Of a DNA stretch of 64,000 nt, positions 1-8,623 are shown piece by piece. The notes beneath the pieces were generated by a model. That model was not told the origin of the DNA, searched no databases, and saw only the letters and a program-made list of their open reading frames with translations. Where the stretch lies: NCBI RefSeq assembly GCF_000176135.1, contig NZ_ACZN01000016.1, positions 186,001 through 250,000 of the forward strand, in the 5' to 3' direction. The DNA comes from Vibrio coralliilyticus ATCC BAA-450 (GTDB lineage: Bacteria; Pseudomonadota; Gammaproteobacteria; Enterobacterales; Vibrionaceae). Position 1 is the first letter of the stretch, and every line of letters begins with the position of its first letter. Made by a program: the position numbers and the translations under genes.

Positions 1-81
1 TACACATCGAATTCTGATGAAAAGAAAGTTGCACGTTATTCATCGAATCTAACAGCTAATAGTATGACAGTTTTTTATTGA
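1..81 (+). CDS. C-terminal end of an unidentified protein (cut by window edge)
   Basis: Frame 1 is open from the first base to a TGA at 79-81 and gives a 26-residue tail ending in MTVFY. The stop sits 9 bases before the GTG start of the next gene, so the two genes are probably co-transcribed. The fragment is too short to assign to a family. The reading frame is seen; that it is a real gene end is inferred from the tight spacing. Confidence 0.45.
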   Translation, partial: YTSNSDEKKVARYSSNLTANSMTVFY

Positions 82-90
82 GGTGCGCTG

Positions 91-984
91 GTGGCATATT
101 TACCTTTTTATATCACTCCAGAAGAATTTACAGAGTTAGAAGATAAAAAAGAAAGAGAGTTTAGAGAAGCGAAAGACTCTCTTTCTTGGACCAGCTATAA
201 CCTCGATGAAAAAGATAGATGGATTCGAAAGAAGCTGTGGTTCTTTATCACGGCTTCCGTTTCTGTGTTGCTAATTGGGGTCGGGATGCTAGCAGACTTT
301 GAAATGTGGATGCGTATGGAAGGGCTCGCTCTTGCTACAATGCTTGCATTGATTGTGGTGTGGTTTTCTACATACGTTAGCTATGCCTGCGATGATCGGT
401 TTGACTATGTTTTCTCTAAAAGAGGAACCGCCGTCTTTCAACGCTTTGGAGAGCCTGATTGGGTACCTGCTGCCGTGAAAGGTATGGGAATTATTGGTAG
501 TGTCGGGTGTATTATTTTAGTGGCTGTTGTTGGGCCTGTTGCTTTAGTGGGGCTTGGAGGTTTTATGCTAGTGTCGTTTGCTCTAGTGTCTAGAAAGCCT
601 CATGAGCCGACTAGAATGGTTGTACCTACAGAGCAATACCTGATGGTTAAATATAACCGGAAGCGTAATGTGGTATGTATTTATTCTAAGATAGACGTAT
701 GTATGCCTTCTCCACATGAAGAAGACTCTGTGTTTCGTGCTCAGTCAAAGGGAGAATTATACCTTTTCCCTGAAAATTCAGCTCAATTCGACAAAATATT
801 GAAAACGTTGAATGATAGTTCATCTATTAGTGTGGAAGAGGAGGACGATTATGAGGCGCTTTTTGACACGAAGAAACGGCCTCAGATAGTCAAAGCTGTT
901 CGTCGAGCTAAAGCTACTTACTCGATGGAAGATGCGGTTAACAAACGTCACCTACCGACGCCACCCCCAAAAAAGCCTAGATAA
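91..984 (+). CDS. Uncharacterised membrane protein, first of a tandem paralogous pair
   Basis: 297 residues from a GTG start, with a GAGGTG ribosome-binding site at 80-85. The protein has a soluble N-terminus (about 1-48), two hydrophobic segments near residues 50-68 and 77-97, and two more near 130-168. A cytosolic-looking C-terminal region of about 130 residues ends in a proline/lysine tail (PPPKKPR). The next gene encodes a clear paralogue: both share LPFYIT at the N-terminus, the central LDEKDRW motif and a YSMEDAV element near the end. I do not recognise the family with confidence. Tandem copies of a membrane protein after a truncated gene could be immunity-type genes, but nothing here proves it. 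Confidence 0.75.
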   Translation: MAYLPFYITPEEFTELEDKKEREFREAKDSLSWTSYNLDEKDRWIRKKLWFFITASVSVLLIGVGMLADFEMWMRMEGLALATMLALIVVWFSTYVSYACDDRFDYVFSKRGTAVFQRFGEPDWVPAAVKGMGIIGSVGCIILVAVVGPVALVGLGGFMLVSFALVSRKPHEPTRMVVPTEQYLMVKYNRKRNVVCIYSKIDVCMPSPHEEDSVFRAQSKGELYLFPENSAQFDKILKTLNDSSSISVEEEDDYEALFDTKKRPQIVKAVRRAKATYSMEDAVNKRHLPTPPPKKPR

Positions 985-1013
985 ATGCTTTAGCAAGATT
1001 TGAGTATTGGTTA

Positions 1014-1907
1014 ATGTCGCATTTACCTTTTTATATAACGTTAGAAGAATTCTCAGAGTTACAAAAAAAACAGATAGAAGATATAGAGAATAGTACTCAG
1101 GTTTTTTCTTGGACCAGTTTTAACTTAGATGAAAAAGATAGATGGCTTAGAAAAAAGTGGTGGTTTTTTCCTATTCTATTAATTTCTGCACTTCTGATCG
1201 GTATTGGTTTAGTTGCAGATATAGAAATGTGGAAGAACATGGAAGGGCTTGCTATTTCTACTTTAGTCGGACTCTCTATAGGCTGGTTTGCAACATATAT
1301 AAGCTTTGCATCGGATGATCGGTTTGATTACATTTTATCCAAAAAAGGTATTGTTGTGCACCAGAGCTTAGGTGAGCCACTTTGGGTTCCTAACGTAGTT
1401 AAAATTATTGGGACTTTGGGAAGCGCAGTTTGTTTAATCCTTGTTGCTTTTGTTGGCCTTGCAGTGTTAGTGGGTGCCGGAAGCTTTATGCTGGTATCGT
1501 TTTTTTTGATAAATAGAAAGCAAGATGAAGCTTATCGTCGAGTAGTTCCATATGACCAATTCATGGCTATAAGAGCTAATAGAGAAAGAAATATTATATG
1601 TATATTTACAAGTATTGATTCATGCATTCCATCAATGAAGAATGAAGGGTATATATATCGAGCCTTAGCGAAAGCATGTATACCTATTTTCCCTGAAAAC
1701 GAAGCGCAATATTCAAACATTGTTTCACTGTTAGAAAATGATATTGGGCTAGTTGTTGAAAATGTTGAAGATCTCGACTTGATTTATGACTGTGAACAAG
1801 GTCCAGAATCATTCAAAACCTTCCATCAAAAAGGCGAGCATTATTCTATGGAAGATGCTGTGACAAAAAGAGATCATCCAGCTCCACCACCCAAAAAAGC
1901 AAGATAA
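1014..1907 (+). CDS. Uncharacterised membrane protein, second of the tandem paralogous pair
   Basis: 297 residues, the same length as the preceding paralogue and starting 29 bases after its stop. Identity is highest in the first 130 residues (LPFYIT, SWTSFNLDEKDRW, the DDRFDY element) and in the tail (MEDAVTKR, PPPKKAR). The region around residues 180-270 diverges. Conserved scaffold with a divergent C-terminal middle fits duplication followed by specialisation. Base composition is more A+T-rich than the first copy. The ribosome-binding site is weak, so translation may be coupled to the upstream gene. Function unknown. Confidence 0.75.
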   Translation: MSHLPFYITLEEFSELQKKQIEDIENSTQVFSWTSFNLDEKDRWLRKKWWFFPILLISALLIGIGLVADIEMWKNMEGLAISTLVGLSIGWFATYISFASDDRFDYILSKKGIVVHQSLGEPLWVPNVVKIIGTLGSAVCLILVAFVGLAVLVGAGSFMLVSFFLINRKQDEAYRRVVPYDQFMAIRANRERNIICIFTSIDSCIPSMKNEGYIYRALAKACIPIFPENEAQYSNIVSLLENDIGLVVENVEDLDLIYDCEQGPESFKTFHQKGEHYSMEDAVTKRDHPAPPPKKAR

Positions 1908-2011
1908 AGCATGACTTAATGCCTAAGCCAACAAGATGCCTCGGTTAAACTGAGAATGACTTGTGAATACCTTGTAGAGTTTGGATTGAAACTCGAAAGG
2001 TAGGAAAGTGA

Positions 2012-2110
2012 ATGCGGATTTTAGACTTAGTTTTCATTGTTTGGTTGAGCTTTTTAACGCTTTATCAGTTCAATACATTATTCCAGCTGCTTGTTGATGG
2101 TTGGTTATAG
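2012..2110 (+). CDS. Possible small membrane protein, 32 residues
   Basis: An ATG at 2012 with an AGGA ribosome-binding site six bases upstream opens a 32-codon frame ending TAG at 2108-2110. The product is almost entirely hydrophobic (start MRILDLVFIVWLSF) and could form one transmembrane helix. A strong terminator hairpin begins three bases after the stop, so start signal, frame and terminator are neatly packaged. Small hydrophobic proteins of this kind include type I toxins and membrane regulators. No homologue is recognised and coding is not proven. Confidence 0.4.
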   Translation: MRILDLVFIVWLSFLTLYQFNTLFQLLVDGWL

Positions 2111-2112
2111 AG

Positions 2113-2147
2113 AAAGCCCATAGAGATCAGTCCCTATGGGCTTTTAC
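2113..2147 (+). terminator. Rho-independent terminator
   Basis: An 11-base stem (AAAGCCCATAG with CTATGGGCTTT) around a 10-base loop is followed by a short T-rich tail. It closes the plus-strand unit ending with the small ORF at 2012-2110 and may also serve the convergent gene. Confidence 0.75.
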
Positions 2148-2171
2148 TTTATAAGTGGCTTATCAAGTCTT

Positions 2172-2726
2172 CTACAACACTCTCAAACATTGCTCTGGCG
2201 GAAGACTGAGCAGCGTATTCGCAAAGTGAATCTTTTCATTGCGCCACTGCAGCCCAGCTTCTGGGCTTTCCTTAGACCTTCTGTCTGCCTCAAAATAGCT
2301 GTGCCTCGGTAAGCCGTCTGCAGGCGTCATGACCATGGACTGCTCATTGACTCGCATTGTAAACAAGAATTGGCCTCGTTGACCCGATTGAGCGCCTGGA
2401 TGATGCAAGGTGGTGTCGCAGCAATAGCGTTTATCGCGCAGTGCTCGGCAAGTGTATTCAAAAGCATCCTGTGTGCCGCGACCGGGGAAGGCAGTGTAGA
2501 TACTGATACCATCTCGCTGTAATACTTCACTCCCTGCGCCGAGCTTAACCGCGTATTGAACCAGCCTGAAACCTAATACCAATCCACCGATACTGTTGAT
2601 ACCGCTGTATTGAATGGCCCCCGCTAAATCTAGGCATAGACGGTCATCGTTTTCATAAAGGTAAAGTTCCGGTGAAGCCCACTCGCTTTGAGGAATTAGC
2701 AGTTCAGTGATGTCTGGTTGATTCAT
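2172..2726 (-). CDS. Uncharacterised protein under a probable Fur box
   Basis: 184 residues when started at the ATG at 2726, which has a strong GGAGG ribosome-binding site; an in-frame start at 2792 would add 22 residues but lies across the Fur-box-like sequence and has no ribosome-binding site. No signal peptide. A glycine-rich moderately hydrophobic stretch (IGGLVLGFRLVQYAVKLG) lies near residues 45-65, and there is a Cys-Cys pair (YCCD) followed by paired histidines (LHH). I do not recognise the family. The Fur-like operator about 50 bases upstream suggests induction when iron is scarce. Confidence 0.7.
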   Translation of the reverse strand: MNQPDITELLIPQSEWASPELYLYENDDRLCLDLAGAIQYSGINSIGGLVLGFRLVQYAVKLGAGSEVLQRDGISIYTAFPGRGTQDAFEYTCRALRDKRYCCDTTLHHPGAQSGQRGQFLFTMRVNEQSMVMTPADGLPRHSYFEADRRSKESPEAGLQWRNEKIHFANTLLSLPPEQCLRVL

Positions 2727-2771
2727 GTTGGCCTCCGCCGTTAGCTTGATATCATCAGGGTGATAATTTAT

Positions 2772-2790
2772 ACGAATGAAAATCATTATC
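2772..2790 (-). promoter_or_regulatory. Probable Fur box
   Basis: On the minus strand the sequence GATAATGATTTTCATTCGT matches 14 of 19 positions of the classical Fur consensus (GATAATGATAATCATTATC), including the first nine in a row. It lies 46-64 bases upstream of the gene at 2172-2726, a normal operator position. The match is seen; iron regulation is inferred. Confidence 0.6.
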
Positions 2791-2875
2791 AATAAATGAT
2801 GACAAAAAGTTTGGCTTTGATTGAATGTAAATTCAACTCGGAAAGGTAAGAGAAGTCGTCTTGTAGGAAGAAGGA

Positions 2876-2899
2876 AAGCCCATAATGGTTTATGGGCTT
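2876..2899 (-). terminator. Probable terminator hairpin after the 511-residue gene
   Basis: AAGCCCATAA pairs with TTATGGGCTT across a short loop, just past the stop of the minus-strand gene at 2922. The T tract on that strand is interrupted, so efficiency is uncertain. Confidence 0.5.
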
Positions 2900-2921
2900 G
2901 GAGCGAACCATAAAGAAAGAA

Positions 2922-4454
2922 CTAAACTCTCAGTTTACCTGCGAGAGTACTGATAGCAGCGTCTTTTCTACACGTCATGATTTCGACAAACTTGTGCGGT
3001 TTTTGCTCCACCAAGTGGAAGATGGTAATCAGTGCTAGGCGCACTTGAGCATCATTGTGGTGATCTTTATTGTGAATCAAATCGGCTACTTCTAATAGTT
3101 TCTGTGCCTGAGATTTGTCACCATCGCTCACACCTGTTTTTCTCGCTACCCATTTAAATCCACTGTAAGCAGAAATAAGCAGACCGAATGGCGTGACTTT
3201 GAATGAGTAGCGCACGGCCGCCCAATCAATATTGTCGATTGCCAAGATGATGGATGCCATAACAGGATCGTCGTCTTTGAGCTTGAGCGTCTCTTTGCCA
3301 TGTTGCTTGAGATCGTATAGAAGCAGCTGTTTGGCCATGTACACATTGAAATCGACCGTTGCGGTTAACGGAGTCAGCAAGTTTCCGCCGAAATGGAGGC
3401 CCAACGCCGTTCCGCCTTTACTGGCAATCTGGCCCAGTGCAAACCACAAAATACTGCGGGCATTATCTTTTAGTGTTGATGGAATGCTGGTGATTTTATT
3501 AGTGAACCATTCCAGCCAGGTTTCTTCGCTGGTTTGACGTTGAGTTGCCTTAATTAAATCAAGCATTGGGTTTACTTGAGTAATGAGTGTATCTATCGAA
3601 TGGAAGCCTGCGAGTGGCATTTTCTCAAATGGAATTGAGACGAAATGGATTGATTCAGGTGCCTTGATTTCAGGTGTCGGAAAATCAAGCTTTTTCGTGA
3701 TGATTTCCAGTTGTTTCTCAAAGAATTTGACGAAATCATCCTTGCTCGCGGGGGTGTCGCTACCAAATAATCCGCTACATACAACATAAGGTGCTTCCGC
3801 AGTGCTGGTGACATCATGTGTGTCATATTTGATTTTCTGCCACAAAAAGTTCATCGCTGTGATGGTTTGCGGAGAGTATTCGTTGCAGAACAGGTTAAAG
3901 GAATCTGAGCTGATTAGCTGCATTAACCAATCGGCATAGTTTGTGGAAGCAGGGTTAGTATCAAGGATATCTTTCGGGAGCTTTTTAGGATATTCCGATA
4001 TCTCGGTTTTAATGCCATTGAAGCTGGTCTTGAGATCGGCATACAAAGCTTGAGCCATCGCGGTAGCATTGGATTTCTCTAAAACAAGAGGGGAAACAAG
4101 GCTGGGGCATAGTTTACTTGCTTTGGCTAGGTGGACTTGAGCGCCACTCAAGCTCTTAACGGATTCTTTCGAGCTTGAGTTGATAAGCGAATCCAAGAAG
4201 GAGGAGTGTGTACTCACATTTTTGTCGGCGAGTAAATCTGACAGCACAGTCTGCATATGAGCTAAAACAGTCGGAAAATCCTGATATAGGAAGTACACGA
4301 AGTCGCCGCTATTGAGCAGTGAATGTGTCCAATCTCGGTACTGAACTTTCTCAGGTATCGTGTCTACGTCCATTTTTCTCATTCCATTCTCCCAATCCCC
4401 TCGGCTTTTGAGGATTGAAGCCAAATGCTTACATGCTCTATTTCTAATGGTCAT
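2922..4454 (-). CDS. Uncharacterised 510-residue protein
   Basis: The ATG at 4454 has AAGGAG six bases upstream; a GTG one codon earlier is too close to that site. The protein has no signal peptide and is mainly helical and polar for the first 330 residues. A more hydrophobic patch with a glycine-rich stretch (around residues 335-365) and a second one (around 400-430) could insert in or bind to membrane. The C-terminus is charged and includes ALITIFHLVEQ. The upstream 51-codon gene ends 10 bases before this start, so the two form an operon. No family is recognised; a pore-forming or effector-like role is only a guess. Confidence 0.65.
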   Translation of the reverse strand: MTIRNRACKHLASILKSRGDWENGMRKMDVDTIPEKVQYRDWTHSLLNSGDFVYFLYQDFPTVLAHMQTVLSDLLADKNVSTHSSFLDSLINSSSKESVKSLSGAQVHLAKASKLCPSLVSPLVLEKSNATAMAQALYADLKTSFNGIKTEISEYPKKLPKDILDTNPASTNYADWLMQLISSDSFNLFCNEYSPQTITAMNFLWQKIKYDTHDVTSTAEAPYVVCSGLFGSDTPASKDDFVKFFEKQLEIITKKLDFPTPEIKAPESIHFVSIPFEKMPLAGFHSIDTLITQVNPMLDLIKATQRQTSEETWLEWFTNKITSIPSTLKDNARSILWFALGQIASKGGTALGLHFGGNLLTPLTATVDFNVYMAKQLLLYDLKQHGKETLKLKDDDPVMASIILAIDNIDWAAVRYSFKVTPFGLLISAYSGFKWVARKTGVSDGDKSQAQKLLEVADLIHNKDHHNDAQVRLALITIFHLVEQKPHKFVEIMTCRKDAAISTLAGKLRV

Positions 4455-4464
4455 CACGGGCTCC

Positions 4465-4620
4465 TTACTGTTCTTCAGAGTTAATGTTTTCTAACTCTGT
4501 GAGTTGCTGCCACAGATACTCATCCATAGCTTGTTGTTGGCTGGTTGTGAGAGGGGCACTCTCGTTTTCAGTTGAGCTGCCTGAAGCCCCCTGTCTTAAC
4601 GGGTTAGTGTTGGTTGGCAT
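4465..4620 (-). CDS. Small uncharacterised acidic protein, 51 residues
   Basis: The start ATG at 4620 follows a GGAG site with eight bases of spacing; a longer in-frame form reaching 4725 has no such signal. The product is rich in Ser, Thr, Gln and Glu, starts MPTNTNPLRQ and ends in an acidic helix (LTELENINSEEQ). It has no signal peptide or membrane segment. It sits 10 bases upstream of the 510-residue gene and probably shares its mRNA, so it may be a partner or chaperone of that protein. This is inferred only from position. Confidence 0.5.
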   Translation of the reverse strand: MPTNTNPLRQGASGSSTENESAPLTTSQQQAMDEYLWQQLTELENINSEEQ

Positions 4621-4852
4621 TGTTGTCACTCCAATTAGGTTGAATGGCTGGACGAAGCGTCCAAGGCGTGGAATTTCAAAAAACGTCAGACGTTGTGCCG
4701 ACGAATCACACATGAAGTGGTTCAACTATATGAATCTACCGGTGGATTCACTCAGGCTTAGCTGTGATCTTCTCGGGGGATGGAAGGAATCTTGTTTTTT
4801 ACTGGTGCCCTAGCACAGAGGATTTAGCACGAAAGTTGGATAAATTAGAGGA

Positions 4853-4889
4853 AGCTAGCCCATCAAGATCTAGTCTTAGTGGGCTAGAG
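4853..4889 (-). terminator. Possible terminator after the nitrilase-like gene
   Basis: CTAGCCCA at 4855-4862 pairs with TGGGCTAG at 4880-4887 and further bases inside can pair imperfectly. It lies 20 bases beyond the stop of the minus-strand gene at 4907. There is no good T run, so this is a weak call. Confidence 0.35.
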
Positions 4890-4906
4890 ATAGAAATAGA
4901 TTGTTA

Positions 4907-6769
4907 TCAGCTAATCTCTACAGAGCTGTATATATGTACTGAGCCACCTATAGGCCCATCAAAACTTACAGAAGTTGCGACGCCAGGCCTTACTGCCGGC
5001 ATTTTAAAAGCATTATATAAAGTATTACTACCTGAGGTATATAATGCGTTGACCTTTATCCGAGAGTTCATTGGGTTTCCATTGGCGACTTCAGACACAC
5101 CCAAGTTGATATTTTTTACGGTAACTCCTTTGGTATTGTATGCCGTGAGTGTGCTACTTTCTGTTGGATCTAGCTTGGCAGTGTCGACATACATTAAGCC
5201 TGTGTGAGAGTTTCCTACGGATTTATCCGTGTTTTTAGCTGACGTTTGATAGCCTAATAGCTCCTTCAACGCTCCAGAGGGTTCATAGTCTACAAACACA
5301 GCACTGTTGGCTTCACCAACAAAGGGCTGATATAAATATCTTTTGGACTGAAGCCCGTCGCAGTTGAAAACCCAGCCTCCCGTTTTTGCAACTATGGAGT
5401 TTGACTTAATATCCATTCCACATGATGGGACAATTTGAATGTCTACCCCTTTGCCTTTAATTTCTTTTAATAAACTTTCACTATTACTAGGCACTATTTT
5501 TGATAGTACTGGCTGAACATTATTATCGGTGAGTGCGTGAAGCGTTTTTTTGCTTATCTTCGATAAATGATCTAAGCATACATCTACAGCTATATTTAAG
5601 TTGTTAACTTTGATAAAGCCTAGTGGGTCATCATTTTCTGGCTTCGCAGTAAACCAATAAAAGTCCTTGTCAGAGACAGGTACCGCGTAGTCCTTTTCTT
5701 TCTTCAACTTTTCAATGGTTGTTGAGTCTATTTTTCCATTCGCCTCTATTAGTTTCCATGTTTTGGCATGTATAACTCTCGGGTCGTTGTCCCCGCCTTG
5801 CACATCTACTAGCAAATCATCATTCAGATCTACAAGGAGGGAGCCTCTGCCGTATAAGTTGTACTCATCGCTATCGACCTTGTTTAGCTTTACAAAGTCG
5901 ATTGATGATTTTTGTCTTTTCATCGTCATATAAGTGTTATCTGCAGCTTTTGCAGTACCGAAACCACCAACGATTATTGGACAAAGGTTATATGCTTCTT
6001 TCACTTTTGACTGGTCTGTTGCGGCAGACCAAGAAAAGTTAACCAGCTCTTTTAGCTCTATGCATTTGGCATCATTAGTGACACTAGCGAAGCGGTCGTT
6101 TTTCAGTTTGTTTCCAGAGGCGTTAATGATTGAATTAACGGCGACATCTGAAATCGGTGTTTTATCAACGATGTCTTTTGCGTATTTTAGAGCAAGGTTA
6201 TCTCTATCTGGATTAGTATTGAATCGATTATCGCTATTAAAAGCCTGCTTAAATTCATATTCAAATACAGATATGCGAAGTGCTTCTTCCACCGTGTACC
6301 CGCTTTTGTCTACGGGTTTATTTACAGTGTCGTTTCCATTTTTACCTTTGGGCTTAAACGTTGGAATTACAATATCTGAAACTAAAACGGACTTTTCTTT
6401 CGCAGTTGCAGACCAGCCAATTATTGATCCAATTACAAACAACCAGTTACGCCATTTCTTATCTTTTACAAGGTTTTGTAACGCGGATATCAAGCCCGTA
6501 TCGCCACCTGGTACTCCCATAATCGTAGCCAGGTCATAGGCTCCTAGGTGCCCGCGAAAATAAAACTCTGGGACTGTAAAAATTTTGACTGCTTGTTTAT
6601 CAATACTGTTATCAGATGCTGCTTTTTCAATTGCTTGCTTAAGTAACTCAACGCGAGCTTTATAGTCTGCTATCGGATCATCTAAGCCAAGGTAAATGGC
6701 TTTGTTGTTCTGAAGAGTGTGTGGTCCTGTATTGATTGAATAGCCTATAAATTGAACCTTTTTTGTCAT
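4907..6769 (-). CDS. Nitrilase-superfamily-like protein, 620 residues
   Basis: Several elements fit the carbon-nitrogen hydrolase fold in the right order: TVPEFYFRG with a candidate catalytic Glu near residue 68, the strand LFVIGSIIG near 110, and NIAVDVCLDHL with a candidate nucleophilic Cys near 398, followed by a strand IQIVPSCGM. The catalytic Lys is not clear; several lysines lie between residues 284 and 338. The protein is about twice the usual nitrilase length, with large insertions between Glu and Cys and an extra C-terminal region of about 130 residues. No signal peptide. The ribosome-binding site is weak (AAGG, 11 bases away). Substrate unknown; the motifs are seen, while amidase/nitrilase activity is inferred. 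Confidence 0.6.
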   Translation of the reverse strand: MTKKVQFIGYSINTGPHTLQNNKAIYLGLDDPIADYKARVELLKQAIEKAASDNSIDKQAVKIFTVPEFYFRGHLGAYDLATIMGVPGGDTGLISALQNLVKDKKWRNWLFVIGSIIGWSATAKEKSVLVSDIVIPTFKPKGKNGNDTVNKPVDKSGYTVEEALRISVFEYEFKQAFNSDNRFNTNPDRDNLALKYAKDIVDKTPISDVAVNSIINASGNKLKNDRFASVTNDAKCIELKELVNFSWSAATDQSKVKEAYNLCPIIVGGFGTAKAADNTYMTMKRQKSSIDFVKLNKVDSDEYNLYGRGSLLVDLNDDLLVDVQGGDNDPRVIHAKTWKLIEANGKIDSTTIEKLKKEKDYAVPVSDKDFYWFTAKPENDDPLGFIKVNNLNIAVDVCLDHLSKISKKTLHALTDNNVQPVLSKIVPSNSESLLKEIKGKGVDIQIVPSCGMDIKSNSIVAKTGGWVFNCDGLQSKRYLYQPFVGEANSAVFVDYEPSGALKELLGYQTSAKNTDKSVGNSHTGLMYVDTAKLDPTESSTLTAYNTKGVTVKNINLGVSEVANGNPMNSRIKVNALYTSGSNTLYNAFKMPAVRPGVATSVSFDGPIGGSVHIYSSVEIS

Positions 6770-6976
6770 AGTAATAGCGCCTTAAGTGATAAGTGTGCTT
6801 AAAACTTTATAAGAACAAACCACAGCTTACTCGGCAGGATTGACAGTGTTTGCGGGGCAAATAACCGCACTGCGATTGAGCAAGAAATATCAAAAATGAC
6901 TTAATCTGAGTTGATAAAGTTTCACCATCAAGACGGCGCAATAGCCGCAACAATAGTCGAAATTTAGAGGTGAAAC

Positions 6977-7891
6977 ATGGTGAAGAGTGTATTGATTACT
7001 GGTGCGAATGCTGGCTTAGGTAAGGAAACAGCGAGACAGCTAGCGGCCAATCAAAACATCGAGAAGATCTATCTAGGATGCCGCAATTACACTAAAGCTC
7101 TGGTTGCCAAGCGAGAGCTGGAGGAACAAACCGGAAGAGCGATATTTGATATTTTGGATATCGACGTTTCTGACCTTGCATCGGTTAATGCCGCGGTTGA
7201 AGCCCTACCTGAAGCGGTAGATGCACTGGTGATGAATGCAGGTGGCACAGGTGGCGCACGTTTCTATGAGCGAAACAGCGCTGGCGTAACCCAAATCGTT
7301 GCGGTGAATTTACTTGGGCATGTGGCGCTGACGAACGGTCTGCTAAAAGCCAATAAACTCAACAAGGTCGCATTGTATGCCGGTTCTGAAGCGGCGCGTG
7401 GTGTGAAGTCGATGGGAATGAAGCGCCCTGAGCTGAAAAACTCATCAGTTCAGGAATTCGCGGACATTTGTGAAGGGCGATTATACAACCATCAAAAAGA
7501 CGCGACGGTCCCTTACGGGCCTGTGAAGTACATGGCAGCGCTTTGGATGTCGTCCATCGCTCGTGAGTATCCTCAAGTCCGCTTTGTGACCATGAGCCCC
7601 GGTGCGACAACAGGTACGGAAGGCTTTGATACCCTTAGCCCAATGCGTCAGTACATGATGAAGGGAATGATGCAGGTTATGTTGATGCTAGGTAAAGTGC
7701 ATAAACTGGAAGTGGGTGCACAGCGCTTTGTGGATGGGCTGCTGGATGACAAATTCAAGAGTGGCGCTTTCTATGCCAGTGAGTCTGGGTTAACGGGTCC
7801 ACTGGGCGAGCAGAGTAAGTTGTTCAAGGATCTTGCAAACGTTCATATTCAAAATAATGCGCGTGCCGCGATTGAAAGCTACATAGCGTGA
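6977..7891 (+). CDS. Short-chain dehydrogenase/reductase (SDR)
   Basis: 304 residues. The N-terminus carries the nucleotide-binding glycine motif (TGANAGLGKE, about residues 7-16). LVMNAGG near residue 87 is the SDR NAG motif, and YGPVK near residue 180 is the catalytic Tyr-x-x-x-Lys. The length and start fit the retinol-dehydrogenase/protochlorophyllide-reductase-like branch of SDRs, which reduce or oxidise carbonyl/alcohol groups with NAD(P)H. A GAGGTG ribosome-binding site precedes the ATG. It is transcribed alone, toward the minus-strand cluster that follows. Substrate not predictable. Confidence 0.85.
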   Translation: MVKSVLITGANAGLGKETARQLAANQNIEKIYLGCRNYTKALVAKRELEEQTGRAIFDILDIDVSDLASVNAAVEALPEAVDALVMNAGGTGGARFYERNSAGVTQIVAVNLLGHVALTNGLLKANKLNKVALYAGSEAARGVKSMGMKRPELKNSSVQEFADICEGRLYNHQKDATVPYGPVKYMAALWMSSIAREYPQVRFVTMSPGATTGTEGFDTLSPMRQYMMKGMMQVMLMLGKVHKLEVGAQRFVDGLLDDKFKSGAFYASESGLTGPLGEQSKLFKDLANVHIQNNARAAIESYIA

Positions 7892-7908
7892 TAACCATGA
7901 TGTTGGGA

Positions 7909-7926
7909 GCGGGACTAATGTCCCGC
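7909..7926. terminator. Bidirectional hairpin between convergent genes
   Basis: A seven-base perfect stem (GCGGGAC/GTCCCGC) with a TAAT loop sits between the stop of the SDR gene and the stop of the last gene of the minus-strand cluster. T tracts are poor on both sides. Confidence 0.45.
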
Positions 7927-7927
7927 C

Positions 7928-8521
7928 TCAAAATGCAGCCAGCAGAAAACGTGGCTCCCCTTCTTTTTTCATATGACTGAGCCGCGCAATCTGAGTGCTG
8001 CCCGTTAAGCTGGTATCAAGCACATACGCACATTGAGTGTTGTTGTCTAGTGGCTCGAAATGCTTGATGTCTTCGCCACTGAAGCTTCCCCATAATCCGA
8101 CCAGCAGCATCACTTCATCTTCAGGTAGTGACTTACGCAAGGTAGCCACTCGTTTGGTGTCATCATAGAGTTTGTTGCGATCTTTCTTTGACGCTAGTTC
8201 GTCCTGGTGAAGAACGTGAAATTCAAACCAAAGGTTTTTCCCCGGCGTTGAAATACGCAGATCCGCTTTTGATGCGTAGCGTTTGTCGCAAGGTTCGACG
8301 GAAGCCGATTTGCTAACAAATTTGAGGTACTCGTCATTATGTCTGTAGGGAGAGGCGAAATGGATATCCTCGATATCTGAAGATTGAGCCAGTGACAGGC
8401 TGAGATCGAGCGTGAGCCAGGAATGTACAAAGGGCTTTGCCTGAGGCATGGCGATGACCTGATTCGCTTTGCTGAAATCGTGCTGACCGGCGAGATGGCT
8501 GAGTAGTGATTGCTGAATCAT
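7928..8521 (-). CDS. Uncharacterised protein, possible PD-(D/E)XK-like fold
   Basis: 197 residues from the ATG at 8521, which has GGAG seven bases upstream; a longer form starting at 8593 lacks a ribosome-binding site. Near residue 85 there is KADLRI, then about ten residues later LWFEFHV, which resembles the D ... E-x-(K/H) arrangement of PD-(D/E)XK nucleases, though the last residue is His rather than Lys. A Lys/Arg/Asp-rich helix follows. This is the last gene of the minus-strand cluster. The resemblance is by eye and could be coincidental; the protein may instead bind nucleic acid without cutting it. Confidence 0.55.
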   Translation of the reverse strand: MIQQSLLSHLAGQHDFSKANQVIAMPQAKPFVHSWLTLDLSLSLAQSSDIEDIHFASPYRHNDEYLKFVSKSASVEPCDKRYASKADLRISTPGKNLWFEFHVLHQDELASKKDRNKLYDDTKRVATLRKSLPEDEVMLLVGLWGSFSGEDIKHFEPLDNNTQCAYVLDTSLTGSTQIARLSHMKKEGEPRFLLAAF

Positions 8522-8623
8522 AAGGTTTCTCCGAAAGAGCGATGCGTTCAGAGTATCAATCGAAGTGGGCAGAAACTCGGGATAAGCCAGCATAGAATAG
8601 GGGATGCTGGCGTTAGGTTAGGG

